Shown piece by piece: positions 25,387-35,219 of a stretch of DNA of 64,000 nt (position 1 is the first letter of the stretch; each line of letters begins with the position of its first letter). Source of the DNA: UMGS1783 sp900555065 (GTDB taxonomy: Bacteria > Bacillota > Clostridia > Oscillospirales > UMGS1783). The notes beneath the pieces are model-generated. The model was not told the origin of the DNA. It saw only the letters and a program-made list of their open reading frames with translations, and did not search any database. Position numbers and translations under genes: made by a program. Location: positions 310,001 through 374,000 of the forward strand of contig CALKPL010000025.1 in NCBI GenBank assembly GCA_937991645.1, given 5' to 3'.

Positions 25387-26076
25387 TTACGGCCTTCCGC
25401 CAAAGATGCCCGTCCCGATCCGGACGAGGTTCGCACCGTGCACGATCGCCTCTTCAAAATCACCGGTCATCCCCATAGACAAAAAGCTCATGAAGATATT
25501 ATCTTGCTTTTTGCTCCCAATGTCAATAAATAACTCATACATTCTGTCAAAAAATGTGTGAATTTTCTCGTCGCCCCTGTCAAGTTTTGGCAAAACCGAC
25601 ATCAATCCGCGTATTTTCAGATGGCTATATTGTGCAAGCTGCTGCACGGCGGCATTCATCTCCTCCGGCGCAAAACCGTACTTGGACGCTTCGCCGCCGA
25701 TGTTGACTTCCAAAAATACATCCATGGTACGGCCCAGCAGGCCCGCCTGCCGGTCGATTTCCGCAGCGAGGCGCACCGAATCTACGGATTCGATGCAGTC
25801 GACCTTATCTATAACGGTTTTCACCTTGTTCGTCTGCAGATGGCCGATAAAATGGACGGAACACCGGCCCCTGATTTCCGGGTATTTGTCCGCCAGTTCC
25901 TGCGCTTTGTTTTCGCCTACCACCTGGATTCCGCAGCCGATCGCTTCCAGAATCCGCGCGGGTTCGACCGTCTTGGTGACGGCGACAAGCGTGATATCGG
26001 ACGCGTTGCGGCCGCTGCGTTGCGCCGCCGCCGCAATGCGCCCCCTTATGTTTTCGATGTTCTCCCGAATGGACAT
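25387..26076 (-). CDS. YggS/YlmE-family PLP homeostasis protein
   Basis: A fold-type III pyridoxal phosphate-binding protein without known catalytic turnover that buffers PLP and affects amino-acid pools. The PLP lysine is in VAVTKTVEPARI (near 32-43), and the motifs FIGHLQTNKV and SVDSVRLAAEI and the C-terminal SMGMTGDFEEAI stretch are all typical. GGAG precedes the ATG at 26074-26076, giving 229 residues. It precedes sepF, the usual location. Confidence 0.93.
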   Translation of the reverse strand: MSIRENIENIRGRIAAAAQRSGRNASDITLVAVTKTVEPARILEAIGCGIQVVGENKAQELADKYPEIRGRCSVHFIGHLQTNKVKTVIDKVDCIESVDSVRLAAEIDRQAGLLGRTMDVFLEVNIGGEASKYGFAPEEMNAAVQQLAQYSHLKIRGLMSVLPKLDRGDEKIHTFFDRMYELFIDIGSKKQDNIFMSFLSMGMTGDFEEAIVHGANLVRIGTGIFGGRP

Positions 26077-26091
26077 AGGCAACTCCTAACC

Positions 26092-27324
26092 CTACGACGG
26101 TTTGACGATCTTGCCGTCGTACAAATCCCTACCGGCGACGACCACGTCGTCGTTTGCAACGAGCGACGAGCCTTCGGCGGCTTTGATAATGACGTATTCA
26201 TCGGCGGAATAGACGATATCCACCGCTGCGAAAGCGACGATTTTTCCCTTGAGCACATATACGCCGACGACATTGTCTACATAGCGTATCGCGTCCTTGC
26301 TGACGCGGTAGCCGCTGTAGGTTTTTGTGACGACCTCTATAGGCTGACAGCGGGCGGATGACAGCATTTCCAGCTTACGGATACTGGATATGACGACCGC
26401 CTTCTTCCCGTTTTCGGCGGCGGATACGGAACGGACTGTTGCCTGTACCGTTTCATCCGAAGTTTCGGGAAAGCGGACTGTAATGGAATCGCCTTCCTTT
26501 AAGTCCTGGTCCTCCGGCACGGTGAAGGCGTAGGTCCATTCAAATCCTTCCACGACTGCGCCGACATAGCCTCCCGCCGGCTCCTCCGAAAAGGAAAAGG
26601 CCATCATCTCCTGCAGGCCGCTTGGAGTGATCCCTTCCAGCTTGTCCGGCGTAAAAACGCCCTCCGCACCGTCATACCCGGAGGTAAAATAGCCGGAGAC
26701 AGGCGCGACGACCGACTGCAAAACCCTTCCGCTGCCAGACGTCATTGCGTTGAGTTCCTGTTCCAGCGCGTCGATCTGCTCCTGCGTCACCTGCGCGCTT
26801 CCGTTAATAATGGCGCGCTTGTTCATAAGCCGTTCCAGCTCGCGCAGCTTTGGCTGGGCCGATTCGGCACTGCCCGAATCAGAATCGTCCAGAATGCTGT
26901 ATATGGTCTGGTTGATCTGCTCATCGAGCCTTGTGATATCATAGTCGAACAGGCTTCCCGCCTCGTATATGTCCTTCAGGCTCTCCAGCTGCAGCTCAAG
27001 CCCCCGCACTTCCTCTAAAAAGGCGGTGTCGCCCGAATCCTCGTAAATGACCGCTATTCTATCCGAAAGAGCCACCTTTTCCCCGTCGGACACCGCGTAG
27101 TCGCAGCCGCCGGCATAATCCGACTGGATGACGCGCTCATTCCGGAAAAACATGCCCTCTGACGAGATCTTCTCCTCGGTGGTATACTCTCTGAGCCGGG
27201 CGACCTCCACGTCCTTGGAAAAAAGACCGACCACCTGCACGGCCGCGTATACGACCAGGACCAAAATCAGCAGATACATCAATATTCGATTGACCAGCGG
27301 CTGCTTGCCGACTTTACTTGCCAT
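26092..27324 (-). CDS. HlyD-like membrane-anchored protein
   Basis: A 410-residue protein with one N-terminal membrane segment (about 13-33), a barrel-sandwich half, a predicted coiled coil (about 95-180) and a second barrel-like part (GDSITVRFPETSDETVQATVRS). It belongs to the HlyD-like proteins encoded between hfq and the yggS-sepF cluster in many clostridia; no transporter partner is adjacent, and the function is unknown. The start at 27322-27324 follows AGGAGAG. The frame is open 41 codons upstream, but that would overlap hfq entirely. Confidence 0.75.
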   Translation of the reverse strand: MASKVGKQPLVNRILMYLLILVLVVYAAVQVVGLFSKDVEVARLREYTTEEKISSEGMFFRNERVIQSDYAGGCDYAVSDGEKVALSDRIAVIYEDSGDTAFLEEVRGLELQLESLKDIYEAGSLFDYDITRLDEQINQTIYSILDDSDSGSAESAQPKLRELERLMNKRAIINGSAQVTQEQIDALEQELNAMTSGSGRVLQSVVAPVSGYFTSGYDGAEGVFTPDKLEGITPSGLQEMMAFSFSEEPAGGYVGAVVEGFEWTYAFTVPEDQDLKEGDSITVRFPETSDETVQATVRSVSAAENGKKAVVISSIRKLEMLSSARCQPIEVVTKTYSGYRVSKDAIRYVDNVVGVYVLKGKIVAFAAVDIVYSADEYVIIKAAEGSSLVANDDVVVAGRDLYDGKIVKPS

Positions 27325-27338
27325 GCTTTTGCGCTCTC

Positions 27339-27587
27339 CTATACCACTTGTTCGGTTTGATTCGATCCGCTCAGAATTGCAACCGGTCGCTCCGGAATGA
27401 TGGTAGACAGCGCGTGCTTGTACACAAGATTCTGCTGGCGGTTGCACTCCAGCACGACGACAAAGTTGTCAAAACCCTTCACTGTGCCGCGCAGTTGTAC
27501 GCCGTTTGTCAAAAATACCGTGACCGGAATCCTGTCCCTTCTTACCATGTTGAGAAATACATCCTGCAATACAATATTTTTGTTCAT
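27339..27587 (-). CDS. hfq: RNA chaperone Hfq
   Basis: A hexameric Sm-like protein that helps small RNAs pair with mRNAs. The 82 residues contain Sm1 (VFLTNGVQLRGTVKGFDNFVVVLE) and Sm2 (YKHALSTIIP); the C-terminal tail is short, as in Gram-positive bacteria. It sits directly downstream of miaA, the classic miaA-hfq pair. Confidence 0.97.
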   Translation of the reverse strand: MNKNIVLQDVFLNMVRRDRIPVTVFLTNGVQLRGTVKGFDNFVVVLECNRQQNLVYKHALSTIIPERPVAILSGSNQTEQVV

Positions 27588-27618
27588 GTTTCTACCTCCT
27601 TCGTTTGCGGATATTATA

Positions 27619-28557
27619 TCATGTACTTACAAATTTTTCCAGCATTTTTTGCGCTTTGTCGAAAACTTTTTCCCGCCCCTCTCCGGCTTCGAGCCAGACG
27701 ATCGACGCATCGCGCTGAAACCAGGTGAGCTGCCGTTTCGCGTAGTTGCGGGAATTTTTCTTGATGCGCGCGACTGCGTCTTCCAGCGTAACGGCGCCCG
27801 CGCGGTAAGCGGCCAGCTCCTTATAGCCGATCCCCTGCATGGCCTGAGCAGCGGGGCTGATTCCCTGTGCCAGCAGGCCGTCCACCTCATCCAGCAGGCC
27901 GCGTTCCAGCATGGCGTCCACCCGCCTGTCAATCCTGCGGTAGAGCTCCTGCCGGTCTGCATACCGGAGTCCGATTTTCACGCTGTCGTACAGCGGAGAC
28001 CGCCTGGACTGCGCCGAGAGCTCCGCCATGGTTTTTCCCGTAGCCCTGATAAGTTCCATCGCGCGAATCACACGCTTTACATTATTCGCATGCGTCTTTT
28101 CCGCATATTGCGGATCCAGTTCCCGGAGCCTGGCATGCAGCGCGTCCACGCCGCGTTCCTGCACATACTGCTGCAGAGACGCACGATAAGCCGGATCGGC
28201 CTTCTCGCCCACGAATAACGTGTTTTCAATCAGGCTGTCAACGTACAGGCCGGTACCGCCCGCGACGATGGGAAGGCGGCCCCGCGACAGGATGCCGGCG
28301 ACAGCGCGTCCCGCATCTCTGCAGTAATCCGCGACGCTGTACGCGCCGTCGGGCGGAACGACATCGAGCATATGATGGGCAACGCCCCGCATCTCGGCCT
28401 CGGTGACCTTGGCCGTGCCGATATCAAAGCCCTTGTAGATCTGCATGGAATCGGCGGAGACTACCTCTCCGTCAAAACGCAGCGCCAGCGCGACTGCGAG
28501 ATCGGATTTTCCCGACGCCGTCGTCCCGACGACGCATACGAGTTTCGGCAGACGCAT
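27619..28557 (-). CDS. miaA: tRNA dimethylallyltransferase
   Basis: Adds a dimethylallyl group to A37 of tRNAs reading UNN codons; MiaB (33652-35088) then methylthiolates this base. The P-loop is GTTASGKSDLA (near 10-20), the DSMQIYKGFDIGTAK motif follows, and the C-terminal NSRNYAKRQLTWFQRD is diagnostic. The start at 28555-28557 lies one base after the mutL stop. 312 residues. Confidence 0.97.
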   Translation of the reverse strand: MRLPKLVCVVGTTASGKSDLAVALALRFDGEVVSADSMQIYKGFDIGTAKVTEAEMRGVAHHMLDVVPPDGAYSVADYCRDAGRAVAGILSRGRLPIVAGGTGLYVDSLIENTLFVGEKADPAYRASLQQYVQERGVDALHARLRELDPQYAEKTHANNVKRVIRAMELIRATGKTMAELSAQSRRSPLYDSVKIGLRYADRQELYRRIDRRVDAMLERGLLDEVDGLLAQGISPAAQAMQGIGYKELAAYRAGAVTLEDAVARIKKNSRNYAKRQLTWFQRDASIVWLEAGEGREKVFDKAQKMLEKFVST

Positions 28558-28558
28558 A

Positions 28559-30568
28559 TCACACGACCCTCTTAAAGAACTTTTCAAAGTCGCGCTTTGT
28601 CAGCGTATAGATCAACGGGCGGCCATGCGGGCAGTATTTCAGGTCGGGCTGTGAAAAGAGACGCTCCAGCAGCGCCTCGTTTTCGCGAGGATCGTTTTTT
28701 TGCCCGGCTTTGACCGCGGCCTTACAGGCTGTGACAGCGCGTATACTGTCAAGCTTGGAAAGCTCTGCGGAGCTCTTGCCCGCAAGCAGCTCGTCCGCAA
28801 TTTCGGAGAGAGCGGTTTCCACATCGTCATCATCGAGCACCTGCGGCACGGCGCGCACCGTCAGCATCCCGCCGCCCAGGTCGCCGATCTCGAACCCGCA
28901 GCGCTCCAAGCTATCCGCATTCTCCAGAAGCGCGCTCTTCTCCCGCTTGCCGAGCAGGAGCGTCCGGGACAGCAGCAGCGGCTGGCTGACCGGCGCGTCG
29001 CCCGCCTGCACGAGCTGGTCGTACAGTATACGCTCGTGCACGGCGTGTTTGTCCACAAAATACACTTCGTCGCCGCGCTGGGCGATTAGGTATGTACGCA
29101 GGACTTCGCCGATATAGAGTACGGGCTCCAAAGGCTCCTGTTTGAGAGCCTCCGGCGCAGACACAGGTTCAGGCGTGGCCGCCGATGCGGGCGGCTCTAT
29201 ACGGAACGCGGGAAGGTCGGGACGGGCAGCCTTAGGCGAAGAAATGGAATCCGGCAGGACGCCGCCTGTTCGCAGCACGCCCCCGCCGTCGGCAAATGTG
29301 CTCGCAGCGTCATGTTTCGGCGGGGTGGGAACGGTATCGTATATGTTCACATCTACCGACGCGTCCCGGTATGTCGCCGCGTTCCATCCAAATGCCTCCG
29401 GCGCGCCAGGCGAGGACAGATTCACGACCGGCTTTGCGGGTTTCGGCGGCGCGGGCATGGCGGGCTGAACGGCGTCCTGTTCAAAGAACTCGGATAGGTC
29501 GCGTTTCTGCGCTGGCCGGCCGGACGATTTGTCCCTGTCCGCTGCGGGCTGCGGGCCGAGATTTGCGGTAAATTGCTGCACTTCGCCGCGCAGCGCCTCA
29601 TGGACGGCGCGGAGCATATAGTTGAAAATCTCGTTTTCATCTGAAAACTTTACCACGCTTTTGGTAGGGTGGACGTTCACATCGATCCGCGACGGATCGA
29701 CGGCTATGTGCAGGATACAGCCGGGGAATTTCCCCGCCATAATACTTCCCTTATACGCCGCGTCCAGAGCGGCATAAAGCGTTTTGGACTGGACTGTTCT
29801 GTCGTTTATGAAAAAATACTGCATATTCCGGTTTCCACGCGCGAACAAGGGCTTGGTAATATAGCCCGTTATGGACACGCCGTTCACCTTGTACTCTACC
29901 GGCAGCAGAGCCTCGGCGACCCGGGCGCCCAACACGGCGTGAATGGCGTTGCGCAGAACGCCGTCGCCCGGCGTAAACAGCTCTTCCCTGCCCTGGCTGA
30001 GCACACGGAATGAAATTTCAGGATGGGAGAGGGCGAGCCTGTCCATAAGAGCGAGTATGGCGCTTGTCTCGCTGCGTACGGACTTGAGAAACTTTTTGCG
30101 CGCGGGCGTATTGTAGAACAGGTCGGATACGGTGATAACCGTACCGTCCGGGCAGCCGAACGGCGACTGCTCGACAAGGGTTCCGCCCTCCATGCGCACC
30201 AGCGTGCCGGTCTCATCCTCGGCACGCTTCGTTACAAGACGTATACGGGCTACCGCCGCGATCGAGGCGAGCGCTTCGCCCCGGAAACCGAGGGTCTGGA
30301 CCCTGTATATATCCTCCGCGCTGCGGACCTTGCTCGTCGCATGACGCAGGAAACAGGCGCGCGCATCCGCTTCGCTCATACCCGAACCGTTGTCCTGTAC
30401 GCGGATACTGGTTGTGCCGCCGTCCGATATGTCCACCGTAACGGCGGAGGCGCCGGCGTCGATGGCGTTTTCCACCAGTTCCTTGACGACCGACGCGGGG
30501 CGCTCCACTACCTCGCCCGCGGCGATCAGCTGAGCGGTCTCTTTTGGCAATACGGCGATTTTGTCCAT
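28559..30568 (-). CDS. mutL: DNA mismatch repair protein MutL
   Basis: Links mismatch recognition by MutS to downstream repair. 669 residues: an N-terminal GHKL ATPase (ELVENAIDAGAS near 30-41, DNGSGM near 57-62, the GFRGEALAS lid motif), a Pro/Ala-rich linker (about 345-470), and a C-terminal dimerisation/endonuclease domain. The metal-binding motif reads DKHAVHERILYD where the family usually has DQHA(x2)E(x4)E. The CPHGRP zinc-region motif is near the end. It lies 21 bases after mutS. Confidence 0.96.
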   Translation of the reverse strand: MDKIAVLPKETAQLIAAGEVVERPASVVKELVENAIDAGASAVTVDISDGGTTSIRVQDNGSGMSEADARACFLRHATSKVRSAEDIYRVQTLGFRGEALASIAAVARIRLVTKRAEDETGTLVRMEGGTLVEQSPFGCPDGTVITVSDLFYNTPARKKFLKSVRSETSAILALMDRLALSHPEISFRVLSQGREELFTPGDGVLRNAIHAVLGARVAEALLPVEYKVNGVSITGYITKPLFARGNRNMQYFFINDRTVQSKTLYAALDAAYKGSIMAGKFPGCILHIAVDPSRIDVNVHPTKSVVKFSDENEIFNYMLRAVHEALRGEVQQFTANLGPQPAADRDKSSGRPAQKRDLSEFFEQDAVQPAMPAPPKPAKPVVNLSSPGAPEAFGWNAATYRDASVDVNIYDTVPTPPKHDAASTFADGGGVLRTGGVLPDSISSPKAARPDLPAFRIEPPASAATPEPVSAPEALKQEPLEPVLYIGEVLRTYLIAQRGDEVYFVDKHAVHERILYDQLVQAGDAPVSQPLLLSRTLLLGKREKSALLENADSLERCGFEIGDLGGGMLTVRAVPQVLDDDDVETALSEIADELLAGKSSAELSKLDSIRAVTACKAAVKAGQKNDPRENEALLERLFSQPDLKYCPHGRPLIYTLTKRDFEKFFKRVV

Positions 30569-30589
30569 TGGCTCCCTCCGTTTCAGAAC

Positions 30590-33205
30590 TTACTTTCTTG
30601 CTTTGTTGACGAGCTCGTGCAGTTTGTTCAATCCTTCAATCGGAGTGAGCACGTCCACGTCTATGTCTTTCAGTTCTTGGTAGATTTCGTTCGGCAGGTT
30701 CGCGGCGAGCGACAGCTGTTCATATTCGAGGTCGAACTGCCGGGCCGTGCCCCGGATACCTTTCGTCTCTCCGGTGTGCAAAGCGAGACTCCCCAGAATC
30801 TTCTTCGCGTTTTCAATGACGACGTCCGGTATACCGGCCAGCTTCGCTACCTCGATGCCGTAACTGTCGTCCGCGCCGCCGCGGATGATCTTGCGCAGAA
30901 ACACAATGTCGTCACCGCGTTTTTTGACTGCAATCTGATAGTTTTTCACGCCCTCGATTTCGCCTTCAAGCGACGTCAGCTCGTGGTAATGCGTGGCGAA
31001 CAGGGACTTCGCTCCAAGGCTCTCCCGGTCCGCCGTGTATTCCAGCACGGCGCGGGCGATGGACATGCCGTCGAACGTGCTCGTACCGCGGCCGATCTCA
31101 TCGTAGATTACAAGCGACTTTTCCGTTGCGTTTTTCAAGATATGGGCTACCTCGGTCATCTCGACCATAAAGGTGGACTGACCGGACGCGAGGTCGTCCG
31201 AAGCGCCGACGCGGGTAAATATCTTGTCCACAATCCCGATCTCAGCGCTCTGCGCCGGAACGAAAGAGCCGATCTGCGCCATGAGCACGATCAGCGCCAC
31301 CTGACGCATATACGTCGACTTGCCGGCCATATTGGGACCGGTTATGATGAGAAGGCGGTCGCTGCGGTTGTCCAGATATGTGTCGTTGGGAACGAACAGG
31401 CCCCCCTGCAGCATGGTCTCGACCACGGGATGGCGGCCGCCGGTTATACGGATGGCGTCCGAATAAGTGACGACGGGCTTGACGTAGTTATTCTTCTCCG
31501 CAAGGACTGCGAAAGAACAGAGCACGTCCGCCTGCGCGAGCGCCGTTGCGTTGCGCTGGATGCTGCCGAGCGATTCCGTCACGCGTTCGCGCACTTCGCA
31601 GAACAGCTCGTATTCAAGCCGCGAGAGCTTTTCGGAGGCGCTCATGATCTGGTCCTCCAGCTCTTTAAGTTCGGCCGTAACATACCGTTCGCAGTTTGCA
31701 AGGGTCTGTTTGCGAATATAGCGCTCAGGCGCCATGCCTATATTGGATTTTGTAATTTCTATGTAATAGCCAAATACTTTGTTATAGCCGATCTTCAGGT
31801 TTTTAATGCCGGTCGCGTCCCGTTCCTTCCGCTCCATTTCGGCGATCACGGTGCGGGTGTCGTTCAGCAGACTGCGGAGCCTGTCCACCTCGCTGTGGTA
31901 ACCGTCCCGGATCAGGCCGAGTTCTCGTACGGAAAAGGGGCAGTTTTCAGCGATGGCGGAGACGATATGTTCGGAAAGCGCATCCAGAGGATCGAGCACG
32001 TCGTCGAGCGCGCGCAGGTAATCGGCCCCGAACGGGGCGAGCGTCGCTTTAATGCCAGGGATATTGCGCAGCGTACCGGCCAGGGCGAGCAGATCCTTCC
32101 CGCCCGCCGTATTATAGATGACTTTTGTCATCAGCCGTTCAATGTCGTATATGCCCTCCAGCCGCTCCGTGAGCTGGATGCGCGCCGCATAGTCGTCCTT
32201 GAGCGCCTGTACGGCGCTGAGCCGACGATTTATTTCCGCCTGATTCACAAGCGGCTGCTCGATCCAGCTCCTGAGCAGACGGCCGCCCATCGAAGTCCTG
32301 GTCTTATCCATAACGCCGAGCAGCGAGCCGTGCTTTTTGCGGTCGCGCATCGTCTCGCACAGCTCCAGGTTGCGGCGGGCCGTCAGATCCAGTTCCATAA
32401 AACGCGTGTTTGTGTACACCGACAGCTTGTTGCAATGCTCCATTTTACTGAACTGCGTCTGATACAGGTACGTGAACAGCCCGCCGAGCGCACGGACGCC
32501 GGGGCCGTCTTCCGTCAGGCCGAGCGCGGCGACAGAAGATGCATGGAACTGGTTTTGCACAATGCTGCGGCATGTTTCGCAATCAAAATCCTGCGCGGGT
32601 CTTTCGGTAATGGCGCACTGCAGCCGTTCTTTGGCAAAGCGTATCACTCTGTCGGGCAGCTTTCCGCTGTAGACCAGTTCTGCCGGCGCAAATTTCCCGA
32701 TTTCATTGACCACGGTCTGCTCGATACTTTCACGGATCTCCGTGGCGTACACGTCGCCCGTCGAGATATCGGCAAAAACGAGCGCAGCGGATTCGTCCGT
32801 GCAGTACAAACCCGCGATATAGTTGTTCTTCGTTTCGTCCAGAAATTTCGTGTCGATGACTGTGCCGGGCGTGATGACGCGCACAATTTCACGGCGGACA
32901 AGGCCTTTGGCCTGCGCCGGGTCCTCCGTCTGCTCGCAAATGGCGACCTTGTATCCCTTGGCGATCAGACGGTTGATATACGCCTCGCTGCTGTGATAGG
33001 GCACGCCGCACATCGGGGCGCGCTTATCCTGCCCGCAGTCGCGGGCGGTCAGGGTCAGATCCAGCTCCCGGGACGCGAGTTCCGCGTCCTCAAAAAACAT
33101 TTCGTAAAAGTCGCCCAGCCGGTAAAAAACAATACAGTCCCGGTTCTCTTCCTTGATCTGACAATACTGCGTCATCATCGGGCTCAAAGCCTGCGTTTTC
33201 GCCAT
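30590..33205 (-). CDS. mutS: DNA mismatch recognition protein MutS
   Basis: Recognises base mismatches and small loops. 871 residues: the N-terminal mismatch-binding domain with the Phe-x-Glu element (FYRLGDFYEMFFEDA), connector, core and clamp domains, then the ABC-type ATPase with Walker A GPNMAGKST near residue 622 and Walker B (VIYDEIGRGTSTFDG), and the C-terminal dimerisation helices. It starts the mutS-mutL-miaA-hfq run. Confidence 0.98.
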   Translation of the reverse strand: MAKTQALSPMMTQYCQIKEENRDCIVFYRLGDFYEMFFEDAELASRELDLTLTARDCGQDKRAPMCGVPYHSSEAYINRLIAKGYKVAICEQTEDPAQAKGLVRREIVRVITPGTVIDTKFLDETKNNYIAGLYCTDESAALVFADISTGDVYATEIRESIEQTVVNEIGKFAPAELVYSGKLPDRVIRFAKERLQCAITERPAQDFDCETCRSIVQNQFHASSVAALGLTEDGPGVRALGGLFTYLYQTQFSKMEHCNKLSVYTNTRFMELDLTARRNLELCETMRDRKKHGSLLGVMDKTRTSMGGRLLRSWIEQPLVNQAEINRRLSAVQALKDDYAARIQLTERLEGIYDIERLMTKVIYNTAGGKDLLALAGTLRNIPGIKATLAPFGADYLRALDDVLDPLDALSEHIVSAIAENCPFSVRELGLIRDGYHSEVDRLRSLLNDTRTVIAEMERKERDATGIKNLKIGYNKVFGYYIEITKSNIGMAPERYIRKQTLANCERYVTAELKELEDQIMSASEKLSRLEYELFCEVRERVTESLGSIQRNATALAQADVLCSFAVLAEKNNYVKPVVTYSDAIRITGGRHPVVETMLQGGLFVPNDTYLDNRSDRLLIITGPNMAGKSTYMRQVALIVLMAQIGSFVPAQSAEIGIVDKIFTRVGASDDLASGQSTFMVEMTEVAHILKNATEKSLVIYDEIGRGTSTFDGMSIARAVLEYTADRESLGAKSLFATHYHELTSLEGEIEGVKNYQIAVKKRGDDIVFLRKIIRGGADDSYGIEVAKLAGIPDVVIENAKKILGSLALHTGETKGIRGTARQFDLEYEQLSLAANLPNEIYQELKDIDVDVLTPIEGLNKLHELVNKARK

Positions 33206-33244
33206 CTCTTTACTCCCTAATCCGTCTTGTCTTTTCCCCGTCTA

Positions 33245-33634
33245 TCAGTGACAGCCGGAACATGAGGCGCAGCCGCCGCTGCAACCTCCGGCGTCCTCGC
33301 CATTGATCTCAAAATTGATAAGATTGTATACCTGCTGCAGAAATTTGTCATAGGCCGCCTGCTTCTGGACCGCCGCCTGCGCGACCTCGCTCTTCATTAT
33401 GCGGTCGTACAGCTCCTGCATGCTTTTTTGCGCCTGCTCGATTTTTGCCATGTCCTTCTCGCCGGCGGCGCGCTCGTCCATGAGCGTCTGCCGCGCCTTA
33501 TTGAACGCACCTACAAGCGCCTGAAGCGGCGCGTCGGCATGGTAAAGCGCGTCCGCCTCCACATATTCCCTATATGCATCTGACTGCCGAATCTGCTCTC
33601 CAAGCACGGCTATTGTCTGTCTGATCTGATCCAT
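33245..33634 (-). CDS. YlbF/YmcA-family protein
   Basis: A 129-residue helical protein of the Com_YlbF family; in Bacillus such proteins form a complex that affects RNA processing, competence and sporulation. The family helices are seen (VLGEQIRQSDAYREYVEADAL, then AFNKARQTLMDE). The C-terminal tail is Cys-rich (CSGGCASCSGC near 117-128) and could bind an iron-sulfur cluster, as reported for Bacillus relatives. The start at 33632-33634 follows GAGG; an open frame upstream overlaps miaB and is not used. It lies between miaB and mutS. Confidence 0.85.
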   Translation of the reverse strand: MDQIRQTIAVLGEQIRQSDAYREYVEADALYHADAPLQALVGAFNKARQTLMDERAAGEKDMAKIEQAQKSMQELYDRIMKSEVAQAAVQKQAAYDKFLQQVYNLINFEINGEDAGGCSGGCASCSGCH

Positions 33635-33651
33635 TTCGCATTTCCTCTCAT

Positions 33652-35088
33652 TTATTGAATTTCTCCGAACATAAAATAGGTCTTTGGTTCGGTGATACGC
33701 ACGGTTGCAGAATTCCCTACAAGCGCGTCGTCGCCCTGGAAGAATACAAGCTTGTTGCCGTCCGTCCGCCCCTCGAGCAGGGCCGGGTTCTTTTCGTTTC
33801 TGCCAAGGCACAATACGCGGACGGTCTGGCCACGGTACTGCTCGTTTGCAGCCGCGGATATGGCGTTCTGCGCCTGGATAAGCCGGTTGAAACGGCGCAG
33901 CTTGTCCGCATAGGGGATCTGTTCTTCCATATCGAACGCTGGCGTGCCCTTTCGCCTGGAATAGATAAAGCTGAACAGCATATCGTAACGCACTTGCGTT
34001 ACAAGGCGCAGCGTGTCCTCAAACATCTGCTCCGTTTCACCAGGGAACCCGACGATGATATCGCTCGACAGAACGATCCCCGGCATACGCTCGCGGGCAT
34101 AGCGGATTATTTCCATATAATCGGCCGCGGTGTATTTCCGGTTCATGCGTCGGAGGATTTCATCGCTGCCGGACTGCACGGGAAGATGAAGCTGCTTGCA
34201 CACTTTAGCGCAGTCAGCCATAGCGTCGATCACGTCTCTGCCTATATCCTTGGGGTGCGAGGTCATAAACCGGATCCGAAAATCGCCCGGAATGGAATCT
34301 ATATCCCGCAGCAGCTCGGAAAAGCAGACGCTACCGGACAGATCCCTGCCATAGGAGTTCACGTTCTGTCCAAGCAGCGTGATCTCTCTGCATCCGCCGC
34401 GCACAAGGCCCGATACTTCGTCCAGAATCGCCGATTCATCCCGGCTGCGCTCCCTGCCGCGCACATACGGCACGATGCAATAGGAGCAGTAGTTGTTGCA
34501 GCCGGACATGATTGTGACATAGGCCGTAACCGTCTGCCGCCGATACTGTGGCAACCCCTCTGCGATTCGACCCTCGCTCTGATGCACATAGCTTGCACGC
34601 TCCGCGCCGAAATAGGATTTATACAGGATTTCGGGAAAGCGGTATATGTCGTGCGGGCCGAAAATGAAGTCCACATGCAAAAACTTGCTCTTCATTTCCT
34701 CGGGAATATGCGGCTGCTGCACCATGCATCCGCACACGCCGATTTTCAGCTGCGGATTGTCACGCTTTAAACCTTTGAGCGCGCCTATATTGCCAAGCGC
34801 TTTACGCTCCGCGTGATCGCGTATGGTACAGGTGTTGACGAGAATGACGTCCGCATCCTCCCGCCGGTCGGCCGGAACAAAGCCCATATCCACCAGCATT
34901 CCCATCAATTTCTCGGAATCATCCTCGTTCTGCTGGCAGCCGTATGTGACAATATGCGCGCGCAATGGACGCCCGGCACGCTGCGCCGCCGCCTGCACAT
35001 ATTCTGCGACCCGGTCGCGAAACTGGCGCTGACGCTGCATTTCGTCCGGGCCGACCCGCCTGTTGGTATCCGTTTGCCTATCTAACAT
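33652..35088 (-). CDS. miaB: tRNA-2-methylthio-N6-dimethylallyladenosine synthase
   Basis: A radical-SAM methylthiotransferase acting on i6A37 of tRNA, the product of MiaA. 478 residues: a UPF0004 domain with cluster cysteines (THIVTYGCQQNE-type, VNTCTIRDHAE and GVCGCMVQQ), a radical-SAM domain with SGCNNYCSYCIVPYVRG (CxxxCxxC), and a C-terminal TRAM domain (about 395-475). It precedes the ylbF-like gene and mutS. Confidence 0.97.
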   Translation of the reverse strand: MLDRQTDTNRRVGPDEMQRQRQFRDRVAEYVQAAAQRAGRPLRAHIVTYGCQQNEDDSEKLMGMLVDMGFVPADRREDADVILVNTCTIRDHAERKALGNIGALKGLKRDNPQLKIGVCGCMVQQPHIPEEMKSKFLHVDFIFGPHDIYRFPEILYKSYFGAERASYVHQSEGRIAEGLPQYRRQTVTAYVTIMSGCNNYCSYCIVPYVRGRERSRDESAILDEVSGLVRGGCREITLLGQNVNSYGRDLSGSVCFSELLRDIDSIPGDFRIRFMTSHPKDIGRDVIDAMADCAKVCKQLHLPVQSGSDEILRRMNRKYTAADYMEIIRYARERMPGIVLSSDIIVGFPGETEQMFEDTLRLVTQVRYDMLFSFIYSRRKGTPAFDMEEQIPYADKLRRFNRLIQAQNAISAAANEQYRGQTVRVLCLGRNEKNPALLEGRTDGNKLVFFQGDDALVGNSATVRITEPKTYFMFGEIQ

Positions 35089-35173
35089 ACACCGATTGAT
35101 CCTTTACCAGAGTTTGCGTACTTATTATCATATTTTAGCATTTTTTGCAGATGAAGTAAAGGACTAAATCATG

Positions 35174-35201
35174 AAAAACCGCGCCCGCTAACGGGGCGCG
35201 G
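35174..35201 (-). terminator. Terminator after sigG
   Basis: Minus strand: CCGCGCCC and GGGCGCGG form an 8-bp stem with a short loop, followed by TTTTT (35174-35178), 19 bases after the sigG stop. Confidence 0.85.
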
Positions 35202-35219
35202 ACATGTCGGCCGCACAGA

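Noticed and set aside
30023..33220. A 1065-codon plus-strand open frame opposite mutS and mutL
   Set aside because: It is wholly antisense to two genes with clear motifs, is very rich in Arg, His, Val and Gly in shadow fashion, and has no ribosome binding site. It follows from the GC-biased codon use of mutS/mutL.
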